DNA of 64,000 nt from Cylindrobasidium torrendii FP15055 ss-10 (taxonomy: Eukaryota; Basidiomycota; Agaricomycetes; Agaricales; Physalacriaceae), in NCBI GenBank assembly GCA_000934385.1, contig KN880457.1, positions 62,001 through 126,000 of the forward strand. Direction: 5' to 3'. How positions within the stretch are numbered: the stretch's first letter is position 1; each line of letters starts with the position of its first letter. The translations under genes and the position numbers were made by a program. Positions 45,881 through 54,879 of this stretch are shown piece after piece. The notes under the pieces are model-generated. The model saw only the letters and a program-made list of their open reading frames with translations. It made no database searches and was not told the DNA's origin.

Positions 45881-45996
45881 AATGCTGTCGGGGTGGTACA
45901 TTCAGGGATCCGGTACCGTCCCAGCACCGCCGGCACAGTTACCAACCCGGCACCGATCCGATACCGGGACGGTACAATCATTTTGGGTAACGGAGA
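45881..45996. repeat. right subterminal GTACCG/GCACCG-rich region
   Basis: GGTACCGTCCC near 45912, GCACCGCCGGCAC near 45924, GGCACCGATCCGATACCGGG near 45950 and GACGGTAC near 45968. The GGATCGG/CCGATCC element is shared with the left end in inverted orientation. Confidence 0.5.
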
Positions 45997-46024
45997 GGCG
46001 CCAGGAGTCTCTGCCTGTGTAAAC
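45997..46024 (-). repeat. right terminal inverted repeat
   Basis: Reads CTGCCTGTGTAAAC at its outer end; reverse complement begins GTTTACACAGGCAGAG. Confidence 0.65.
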
Positions 46025-46934
46025 GAGAATTTGATTTCGAATGGTCATCAACGTCAAGTCGAACAGTCGGCAGTACATACCTGCGAATTATTAGCAGTGC
46101 AGGAGGATGTGGGAGCTTGAAAATAGCTAGAAAAACTCCTCGTTGCAATGAATGGTGCATAAGGACAGAGAGGGAGGCGGAAAGCACTAGATAGCAGGCG
46201 CAGCGGCTCCTTAACGGTAGTCACATGATCGCGAATTGACAGCCGTAGCTCTAAAGCTGCTGCTGTTGTCGTACAGCAGCCAGGCCGCATGAGTTTCTGA
46301 GGAATATCATCTATGATTCGAAAGAGGGTCTTCCAAGGCTTGTGTAAAGAGAAGGTAACGCCATTGCTACCATCAGCAGGGTATTAGTGTCGGTCGAAAG
46401 ACTAGGACGCTTTCGAATATGTTCGAAATGAGCGGATGAGCGGGGGGCAGCGGAGAGTAAAAATGTCATGAGTTCTGGGGTTGCTGATTTGTAGCACTTC
46501 TTTCGCCCTGAGGGTCCGCGTTCGCTCGTTTAATTCATGATGCGACTTTTGACGTATCTCGAATTAGCCTTGGCTTCTGGACGTAGCCACCAAGCCTCGG
46601 CCGCAGGATTCAGGATTCAACCCAGACGTGCCTTCGCAGTTCGCACTCAGAGCTACGCGGCTGTCTAGAATATTTGCCAGTGTTTTCTGTCTGGTTTTCC
46701 GGTGGTTTTCACTGATAGATGACACCAATGCTGCAAATACGTAGGATATCAAAGGTTGAACAGTATAAAGGGATGTTCACTGCATCGATGTGTACTTAGA
46801 GGCCTTGAAAAGCCCTCTAGTCCATGGCTCCCGGAGTCTTTGTTAACAGCTGAGTTAGCATTGATTGATTGATTGATTGCCGACACGGCGCGATCAAGAG
46901 TCGGAACGCGTCGCGCTGTATTGCTCTTACTTCC
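46025..46934. other. intergenic DNA right of the transposon
   Basis: No gene supported. A short tetranucleotide run (TTGA/ATTG, four units) at about 46860-46876 precedes the next gene. Confidence 0.45.
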
Positions 46935-47582
46935 ATGTCGTTCATTACACGGGCTGTTAGCCTACCTTCGCGTACCGGGGTCCGCTCCATGACCACTGGG
47001 ACATCGCCGACAACAATTTGGGTCTCAAATTTACGCAAGAGGCGACCGAATGCCATCGCTGAGCTGCTCAAACCATATGGCACAGTGGTATCCTACTTTT
47101 TCAAGCCCAAGAAAGCCGCGCACAATGGAAAGACCTCCGTGCCACCTTCTCTTGTCGTCTCCATGAAGACCCGCGACGAGGCTCAAGCTGCCATAACTGC
47201 CGCGGAGGTGGCCGAAATTGGAGAAGACAACCCGCTTGTCGTTCGACAATATAAAGAGCCAGCGAAGATTTGGAAGGTCGACAAGAATTTGAACCCGAAC
47301 CAAACGCTTTTCATCAAGTTCTTGCCCTCAGCAACACCGGAGGACCCCAATGGCGATGGACTTTCGGAGGCATTGAAGAAGATGTGCGAGTCGTATGGGG
47401 AGGTAGAGGAGCTTCGCTGGCAGGTGAACTCCAAGTCGGGGCTGAGGCTTACGACCGCTTCGGTTCGCTTTGGAACAGTGGACGCCGCAACCAAGTGCTG
47501 GAACGAGTGGGCCATGTATCCACCTACATTTTACGGAAGGGCGTTGGGAGTGAACTATTCGTCCCAAAAACAAACGGCATAA
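46935..47582 (+). CDS. mitochondrial RRM-like protein
   Basis: Single exon of 215 codons. MSFITRAVSLPSRTGVRSMT is a typical mitochondrial presequence (Arg, Ser, no acids). TTIWVSNLRKRRPNAIAELL, KPYGTVVSYFFKPKKAAHNG and PSLVVSMKTRDEAQAAITAA read like one RRM (RNP2 WVSNL, then helix and strands). QTLFIKFLPSATPED, LKKMCESYGEVEELRWQVNS, LTTASVRFGTVDAATKCW and YGRALGVNYSS look like a second RRM with RNP2 LFIKFL and RNP1-like ASVRFG. It could take part in mitochondrial RNA processing or translation; I know no precise orthologue. ATG at 46935 is chosen because the frame upstream has no ATG and the presequence starts there. Confidence 0.7.
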   Translation: MSFITRAVSLPSRTGVRSMTTGTSPTTIWVSNLRKRRPNAIAELLKPYGTVVSYFFKPKKAAHNGKTSVPPSLVVSMKTRDEAQAAITAAEVAEIGEDNPLVVRQYKEPAKIWKVDKNLNPNQTLFIKFLPSATPEDPNGDGLSEALKKMCESYGEVEELRWQVNSKSGLRLTTASVRFGTVDAATKCWNEWAMYPPTFYGRALGVNYSSQKQTA

Positions 47583-47690
47583 ACTCACAACGTTAGCCAT
47601 TTCGATACATCATTTTTCCACTCCCCACACTCGTGTTATCCACCACGCACTCCGCTTGACAAAATAGTATTTGCTGTCGCCAAATTACTC

Positions 47691-48484
47691 TCATGCAGGG
47701 TCCAGGCTGTAGTCGAAGTACTGACCATCCAACGAGTTAGGGAGGACGGTAGTGATTGCCAGCGTCCATCTCTGGACGAGGGTCCAGAAGATTCGGTTAC
47801 GAAGTCGAACGTTGCATGAATGCTATCATAGGAACTTCTCAATACAGTGACCTCTTTTGAAAACCTACGGAATGTGTTTGACTGCCGGCTCCGATGTGCA
47901 AGGGTATACCGTATGTCACTGGGCGCGTTATATGGATTCGGAGCGCCGGGGGGTCGTGCACTGTTAGTGCAGTTTCGACACTCACTGAGCTTGTCGGCCT
48001 CGTCGGGATGCCCGTACTACTAGAGCTAGAGTAAAGTGAAGGAAATCCGTGAAACCAGTATGTATTAGTGGTCAGATTCACTCGGGTGTTCGTTGGCTGA
48101 CGAAAAAGGCTGGCTTGCTATCAATATTAGAGTCTTGAACGTACTACCGTTGATGCATATGATGGCCGAACAATGGGCCGATTACACGAGATCGAATTTC
48201 GGGTTCCCACTTGCAGTCTTCCACAACAATGGTTTTCCACTCCGGCCTGTAACATAGATATAGATTTCTCCGGTCTGTGCAGCATTTTTGACATAATGCG
48301 TGTAAGTACTAGTAAGTGGTATGTATATTAATTTCCTCATTATCTCCCCCCAGACATCCCGGTTGGCTCTGCCGTGTTCGTCGAGTTTCGTCTGCGACGA
48401 TGCATCGCAGAAAATCTTGTATGAGTAGCCTCGGGAGCGGGCGGTGCACCTCGTTGCAAGATAGCTGTCACTACTGACCGGCAC
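47691..48484 (-). CDS. unrecognised multi-exon gene (start uncertain)
   Basis: Three exons join in frame: an exon ending at 48188 (TGEIYIYVTGRSGKPLLWKT, ASGNPKFDL), 47869-48117 (QASLFRQPTNTRVNLTTNTY, WFHGFPSLYSSSSSTGIP, SVSVETALTVHDPPALRIHI, TRPVTYGIPLHIGAG) and 47691-47822 (HSCNVRLRNRIFWTLVQRWT, LAITTVLPNSLDGQ, YFDYSLDPA). Introns are 70 nt (GTGTAA) and 46 nt (GTAGGT). Exon 2 is exactly 249 nt and exon 3 132 nt, keeping phase. Composition suggests a beta-rich, possibly lectin-like soluble protein. The 5' end lies somewhere before 48250; an ATG with a clear first exon was not found. It is read away from the multicopper oxidase gene at 48686. Confidence 0.45.
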
Positions 48485-48597
48485 ACCCAGTTCTGAAGTT
48501 CATCGCTACGCGTCACCAACCGAAGACTCGTGTATGCTCGTGTTCTAAGTTGCGTCTCAGGGTGTTGGGCGCTCTGCCGCTGGCAGCTCGTGCGAAA

Positions 48598-48606
48598 CCA
48601 TATATA
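48598..48606 (+). promoter_or_regulatory. TATA box of the multicopper oxidase gene
   Basis: CATATATAAC lies about 80 bp before the ATG at 48686, in a good position for a strongly expressed secreted enzyme. Confidence 0.5.
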
Positions 48607-48685
48607 ACAGCAACCCCTTCGAACCGTATCTGCCTGGCACCACCTCCCTTCCACTATTTTGCACCGTCAGCGGGCTCTCGCCAAG

Positions 48686-51133
48686 ATGGTCACCAGCATG
48701 CTGCCATCTTCATTTTTTGTCGCGCTTTGCCTTGGCATTTTCTCTTTGGTCGCGGGAAGTCTTGTCTACGTGCCAACTGATGGGAATGGCGTGGCCTTCC
48801 ACAACGTTGTTGTTTCTGAGGGTGTGCACGCTCCAGACGGCAGTAAATCAAGGTAGGAAAAGCAGTCAGCGCCGGGCTTCTCGTTCAAAGTTTCACTGAT
48901 TATCGCAGAATGGTATACCTCGTCAATGGCGAATTCGCTTCCCACATCGTTAGCATTGACGAGGGCTCTATTTTACAAGCGCGCATCTATCTTCCTCTTC
49001 ATAACGTGAACTAACGAGAATCGCAGCTGAAAGTCAAGTCAGAAATTTCGGCGCCATTCACTCTTCACGCCCATGGCATATTGCAGTCCGACTCCCCGTG
49101 GATGGATGGGGTACGCTCTGCCAAGTACATCTATCGACCGTGCTCACAAGCGCCCAAGGTTCCTGGTGTCACTCAGAAGCCTATCCTTCCAGGCGAAAGT
49201 TATACATACAAGTTCAAAGTCGAGCAGTTCGGCATGTATCATATACATGCGCATTACAGTAAGCTCCATGGCCCCGTTCTTGCGGCGGACTTTCATTGAC
49301 AATGCATGCAGAGGGTCTCCAGGATGATGGATTGTACATGGGATTGCTCGTCAGGTATGTGCTTGAGCCTCGCAAGTGCCGTGAAAACCTACACCACACA
49401 GACCATCTCCCAACAAGCCGAATCCGTTTGCGAAAATATCCGCCGACCCCGCTGAGCAGGAGCTCATTGCGCGCGCTGAACTGAATAGTCACCCTATGAT
49501 GTTGATGGACTGGCGGCACTACACTTCGGGAGAGCTGTACGAAATCTGGTCCGAGAGCAACATTGAACCTCTGTGCGTACGGGATGAAGTCATCTAATGA
49601 GCTTTCTCTAACACCGGACGACCAGTTGCGTGAATGCCATACTGTACAATGGTCAAGGCTCCGCTGTGTGTCCATCACAAGCCGACATCGATGCGTTGGG
49701 GAGCGCTAACCCAGCACCGGCCAACAACTTCTCGTCACAAGGGTATGCAATCCTCATGAGCCTCCGAGTTTGACTAACATGCGTAGTTGCCTTTGGCCCG
49801 ATAACCCAATCCTAAGCCCACCTGCCGGAGAGCAAGCCAATCTTGCGGCAGTGCCAATGGACATCTTTGAATGTGACACGACAGCGACTGACTCTCCTCT
49901 TCACACCGTCGAGGTCAACCAGGAGGACGGATGGGCCGTGCTGGATTTCGTGAACTCTGGAGGCCTTTGGCAGCTCCAGGTTTCCGTGGATGAACACCCT
50001 CTATGGATCATCAGTACGTCTATCAACCATGTTCGTGTGTAGCACCCAGATTAAATTTCCTTAGCTGTGGATGGCGACTATGTCAATGTGACTGAGCCTG
50101 TGGATTCATTTTTGGTAAGGACATTGACTCAGTGCCCATTGAGTGATTGACTTTCGTCCTAGCTCGTCTCTGGGATGCGGATTCAAGCGGCCCTCAAGCT
50201 CGACGGAGAGCCAGGAAGCTCGTACACCATACGTGCTGCAGCGCTTGTCGTCCCACAGCTCATCAGCGGCTATGCAGTCCTTCAGTACAAGCCATGCAAC
50301 GACAAAGCGTCTGCGAAGCTGGTTTCCCCTGCTCGAGGTTTCCCTGCGTTACCTGCGTCGACTCCGTACATCGGCTACAATGGATTGCCACTGACTGTCG
50401 CAGATGGACTGCAGAGAAACGCAACGATCTTTGAACAGGCCGGGCCACTTGCTGCACCCTTCATTCCTACACCGCCGCCATCCAACGACGAGGTCGCTCA
50501 GACATTCATTTACACCATGTCTCGACCCAATGCTACGCAATGGGCTATGAATGGCACAGGGCTCAACCGAATGTACTACGAGGACAATAACCCGCTCATC
50601 TGGAAGTCGGTGTATCAGCCGTTCGTGGACGGTACGGCCGGGAACACCTCCATGGCGAACTCGCACAGTATCGAAGTTATCGACAACCTCAACTCAGTAG
50701 TTGACCTCATCATCACCGTGCCGAACCAGGACTCTCCTGAGCACCCCATCCACAAGCATCTGAACAAGTTCTGGGTCATCGGCGAGGGCGCTGGATTATG
50801 GACGTGGCCAACTGTTGCTGAGGCGGCCAAAGATATTCCCGAGGCGTTCAACTTTGTTAACCCGCCGTTGAGGGATGGATATAACACCCCAGCGGGCGCG
50901 GTGGCGACGAACGGGTCGTGGCTGGCGCTGAGGTATGTTGCCGACACTGCAGGGCCACAAACGGTTCACTGCCATTTGTCGCAACACATGGGAGGCGGAA
51001 TGGTTGCTGGTACGCCTTCCAAACAATATCCGATTCTGCGAACTAAGAAAAAACTGATTTGTTTGTAGTGATCCTGCAGGATATGGCCAAATTGCAGTTA
51101 CCTGCAGAGTTTGATGAGACAAGTTCACAATGA
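48686..51133 (+). CDS. secreted multicopper oxidase (Abr1/ascorbate-oxidase-like rather than true laccase)
   Basis: Signal peptide MVTSMLPSSFFVALCLGIFS with a hydrophobic run, then GSLVYVPTDGNG. Three cupredoxin domains with four copper motifs: L1 FTLHAHGI, L2 MYHIHAHY, L3 HPIHKHLNKFWVIG and L4 VHCHLSQHMGGGM. L1 has HAHG where laccases have HWHG, and L3 has HPIHKH where laccases have HPFHLHGH. The axial ligand position after HCHLSQH is Met. These features fit the fungal pigment/iron-type multicopper oxidases related to ascorbate oxidase. One-electron oxidation of phenols or metals with reduction of O2 to water, extracellular. About nine exons, one with a GTGCGT donor joining EPL to CVNAILYNG. 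Ends LPAEFDETSSQ. Around 600 residues, normal. Confidence 0.9.
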
Positions 51134-51386
51134 GTCGGTGGTGAGACGCCGAATGTTGCGGGGTCATTTGGAATGCCTTACTCTTTAATTTATTCTCTGG
51201 GCGAGTAGATCCTGACGCTCAGCGCTCAGCCTCCATTAGCATACGAACCCCTCGCGGTCTACTGCCGTTTGATTTACGCGATTTACGAACTTGAAATGGA
51301 CAACACCGTGTAGAGAGGCCGAATGATATTGATACATTATTTACCATGTTAAAGTCACAACAAGCTAGGCGATATTTTGCAGTCGC

Positions 51387-53073
51387 CTATGTCTTTTTGG
51401 GAAGCCAAAAACTCGAGATGACCGCACCGAGTGCGAACAGTGAGATGCAAATGTAGATGAAGAACCCTCCGACAATGTTTCGTTGTAGCGTGATGGAGAA
51501 CAACGAGGAGACGAGATACGGGCAAAGGCCTCTGGTAGCTGATGCAGCCATTTGCGCCAAACCATTTGTCGCGCTGAGACCAAGTGGATGTGTGACACTC
51601 CGGACCATCAGAACTTGACTAGCGCCTGGGCACCCACGTCAGGATGTTTGTCCAACAGAGGGACCAAAGACGTACTGTATTGCGCGGATATCCCGAGATT
51701 CATGAGGAGATGAAAGCATAAGAGGAACCAGACAGTGCCATCCGCGTGCCCAGCCCACCTAGCAAATGTACTTTGTAGCCCAAACGCCAGCGATCCCAGC
51801 AATATGGCGACAGCGCAGAACACAAATACGGTTCGTTCGCCGAAGCGGCGAAGGAGGCGCGCGAGGAAAAGGATTTGGAGACCAGCGTTGGCGAAGCCCC
51901 AGATGGCGAGTATCGTACCGATTTTGGAGGGAGAGAAACCAAGGCCGCCGGCGGGGATACTGGTGGACCACATCAGTGGCATGAGAACAGTGTACATCAT
52001 CGAAATAAAGGACGTTGCGCAGTAGTTTGCCATAGACGCGACGACATTGCGATTGAGAACGTCTTTGAGCGGTGGAGGCACGAGTGTTTTTGGATCACTG
52101 ATTTCGATTTCGTTTTGAAGAAGCGGTCGACGCTCGGCGTCGATTTTTCGAAGCGACCTTTTGTAGGGATGTGTCTGAATCATCACTAAGCATCTGGTTG
52201 TGGCTGGCTCAGTATAAATGCACACACCTCTCTCAAGGAAATGGCTGCCCAGACAAAGGTCGAAAACGTGCAAGCAGCCGCCACGATACATGGAAGGAAG
52301 TATGGATGTATACGTAGAAGCGAAAATTTTCCCATTGTGTCCGGCCAAGTGTTTGCAGGGCTTGCAAGCGCTCCTCCAATTGCAGGTCTTAATCGGAGGT
52401 CAGCCAGTGTCCGAAAGGGGCATATGAAAGGTGACAATACCCAATTGCATTTCCAAGTCCCCACATCATGGGTACGATGGCGAATGCATCACCGATGTTC
52501 GTAGAGTCGGTCAACTAGACGTGGATCAGACTGGATGCAATCAATTAGATTTGGAGAACGTACCTCCGCCATGACTGTCTTTGCGACGCCTGTTCGGAAT
52601 ATCGTCAGAGTTTCGTTCACAGGATACATCTGTGAGGAATCACCAATGTTGCCGTTGCAGATGCCCTGGAGGGCTCGGAGGGCTACAAGCATCCAGAAGG
52701 AGGACGACAATCCGAAGCAAGTCATCGAAACTGCCAACCCTAGCGGCCCAAGCAAGAGTACAGAACGCCGTCCAAAGCGATCCGAGGCGCGCGCCCAATG
52801 GAATACAGTCAGGCATTCCGCAGCGAAGAAAACAGAGCCCTTTATCGCTATTAATCTACATTCTTGCAATCAAAAGTAAACACGCACGATAATGCCCGAA
52901 TAATATCCTGTCCTCGTCTCGTCGCCCTCCGTTATCCCCGTCTGGCGGACAAATTGCGGAAGAAATGGGTATACGACCGTCGCCGAGAGAGGCTCAGAGA
53001 GCTGGATGGCGAACGTGATGAGAAGCTGGGACCATGGGAGAGGAGTGCGCGGCCCTGGCGCGGAGGCATACAT
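51387..53073 (-). CDS. MFS transporter (ZIFL/multidrug type)
   Basis: Starts MYASAPGPRTPLPWSQLLIT, then FAIQLSEPLSATVVYPFLPQ and FVRQTGITEGDETRTGYYSG (TM1-2). The MFS A motif appears as ARASDRFGRRSVLLLGPLG after SVFFAAECLTVFHW, followed by ALRALQGICNGNIGV, the motif-B/C region. Middle loop: RRPLLQNEIEISDPKTLVPP. Second half: NYCATSFISMMYTVLMPLMW, GLGFSPSKIGTILAIWGFAN, LLRRFGERTVFVFCAVAILL and SLVPLLDKHPDVG, ending SFWLPKKT. Domain order and loop match the fungal 'MFS general substrate/zinc-induced facilitator-like' group of 12-TM proton antiporters. Substrate unknown. Several introns around 50 nt. Shares the 53074-53409 interval with VPS25. Confidence 0.85.
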
Positions 53074-53409
53074 GATGGCGAGTGCAGACTTTCCACCACC
53101 GCGGACCGCAACCTTTTATAAGACGCCAATGGATGTTATGATGAGTCATTCTAGGAATTCCACTAGCACGGGTAACCTTATCAAAGCCTTATGTCGCAGG
53201 CGAGACTGTGCTGGTGTAATTTCATTATTGGGCGCCAGATGTGATTTGGGGAACGAGGGTGGTGGTGTAGAGTTGCCTTATGTCGAGTCGAAGCAAGTGT
53301 TAGGTAAGAGCAAGTCAAGTGCAAGTCCAGGTCCCAACTGTAGCTTCAAGCCTTCATTTCGAAGTAGATCATGACCGTTCGAAATGAACGGCTATACCGT
53401 CACGCGATC
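53074..53409. promoter_or_regulatory. divergent promoter region, MFS gene / VPS25
   Basis: 336 bp between the two starts. No clear motif beyond TTATAAGA near 53115 on plus, which could be a TATA-like box. Confidence 0.35.
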
Positions 53410-54192
53410 ATGCACGCTTCGACCTTCACCACCACTTCCGGTAATACGCCAGCCCTGTCTCGCCGCGTTGGCTTATTATTCCACCGCTAGGCTTCCTTCT
53501 GCCATCAGTGCACTCGTTGCCGCCGTTCTTCACGTCAGTTCGCCGTCCTAGAGCTACCCCCCAAGGCTCACACTAGGACAGCTTGCAAGCAGCATGCCCA
53601 CCAGCACTCGCCAAATTCACGGATGATTGGATCAAGACTATCCTCGCATATGCGCGCCATCGACAACTGTTCTTCTTGAAGGTGGAGGATGCCGAGACCA
53701 CCGGGAACGAGTGGGACGAAGTGCTCAAGAACGAGCGTATAAATCGTGCGTGGTTAATCGCTGCTCGAGGCCTCCTCTAACTGGGAAAAACACAGGAAAG
53801 CTTCCTCCTCCATTCCTAGAGCACATCATCTCGACGATGGTGACACGGAATCTCGCTGTATATGAGCCCGCCAAGCAGACGCGCACTGTCTTGTTACATT
53901 GGAGGTTGCCACAAGAATGGGCAGATACCCTACACCAATGGGTTCGTCTCTGTGACCTCTATGAGTCGCTCCCTCTCTCATCCGAATATCTCAGGCGACG
54001 GATACTGGCCATCTCAATACGATTCTGACGTTCTACGAGATAACAGACCCTCCAGTGGATTCGCCGCTCACTGGCATCCCTGTCCCACTCCTCCGACATG
54101 CCATACAAGAGCTCGCAAAGACAAATCTAGCGCAGATTATCTCGATTGCGGATGGGGAAGGAGTCCGGTTCTTTGCACCGTCAGGAAGGTAG
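53410..54192 (+). CDS. VPS25: ESCRT-II subunit Vps25
   Basis: Four or five exons. MHASTFTTTS joins by a GTAATA-donor intron to GFLLPSVHSLPPFFT and then to LQAACPPALAKFTDDWIKTI, LAYARHRQLFFLKVED, giving the conserved PPFFT and W-x-ILxYxR segments of winged-helix 1. VLKNERINRKLPPPFLEHII spans a GTGCGT-donor intron; EYEP-like AVYEPAKQTRTVLLHWRLPQ and EWADTLHQWV complete it. Winged-helix 2 gives TGQLNTILTFYEITDPPVDS, GIPVPLLRHAIQELAKTNLA and QIISIADGEGVRFFAPSGR at the end. Vps25 binds Vps22/Vps36 and passes cargo to ESCRT-III at the endosome. An in-frame ATG at 53371 would add 13 residues; the downstream one is preferred. About 190 residues, usual. Confidence 0.92.
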
Positions 54193-54879
54193 TTGCCAGA
54201 ATCGCATTATGAACGCTGGAGATGCTACTTACTGATGCAGCTGAGCTCCTTGATAAATCTAGGACATGTTAATATCATTCAATGAAGACCGATTCTCGCT
54301 ACTTTGCTGTGCTAGGACGTGGAATTGTCAATTTCATCTCCCCTTCCGGTGACCACTATCGCTAGTGAACGTAGCGGTCCCTCCGTAATCCTTGCCCCGC
54401 TTGGGACTCTTGTCATCGCGCTAGACGGCGGCAAAGTTAATGATGCCCCCCGTAAAGAATGACTACGCCGTACAGCGCAGGTCAACTCTTCAACAGTCTC
54501 GCAAATTTACCTTATAAACGTATCATTTGCTCTTCAAGCTTCATATCTTATCCCTTCGGGCCTCTATTAGGCAAATTTATCTTACATTCTATCCGTTATC
54601 TGTTTCTATTCCCAGTTACAGGCGTTGGGCGGGGCGGCGGGCCCACGCGCTTCTTCAAAATGAAACTTTGATTAATCGGATTGGTGAAATGTTAGCTCGC
54701 TATCCGGGAAAGGGCTAGTGTATTGCTTGTACCCTGGTGAATATGTGGAACAAGAGGGAACAAGCAAGGTTTTAGCCGCCGGGGCGGCACTTCACGAGTA
54801 CTGACGGATCAAATCTCCGAGGTCCGAAGACCTTATCTCCAGGTGCTACTAGGTGCTACTGTAGTTACAGTCTGCGTCC
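54193..54879. other. intergenic DNA
   Basis: Between VPS25 and the amidohydrolase gene, same strand. Contains a perfect 10-bp tandem duplication AGGTGCTACT at 54841-54860, just before the next ATG. Nothing else supported. Confidence 0.45.

Larger units (their letters stand above)
37199..46024. mobile_element. DNA transposon of about 8.8 kb with transposase and two accessory genes
   Basis: Bounded by imperfect inverted repeats: the outer 28 positions match at 23, beginning GTTTACACAG-CAGAG on both ends. Inside each end lie 150-200 bp rich in GTACCG, GCACCG and their complements. The element holds a multi-exon DDE-like transposase (37419-41849), a minus-strand coiled-coil gene (42408-42972) and a plus-strand gene (43193-44791). 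No target-site duplication is visible next to the repeats, so the true ends may differ by some bases or the copy may be old. All three reading frames are intact after splicing, which argues for recent activity or for selection. Confidence 0.75.

Noticed and set aside
46054..46290. Minus-strand ORF right of the transposon as a gene
   Set aside because: No motifs, no splice support, and low-complexity composition.
48686..51133. True laccase
   Set aside because: Copper motifs L1 and L3 differ from the laccase signatures.
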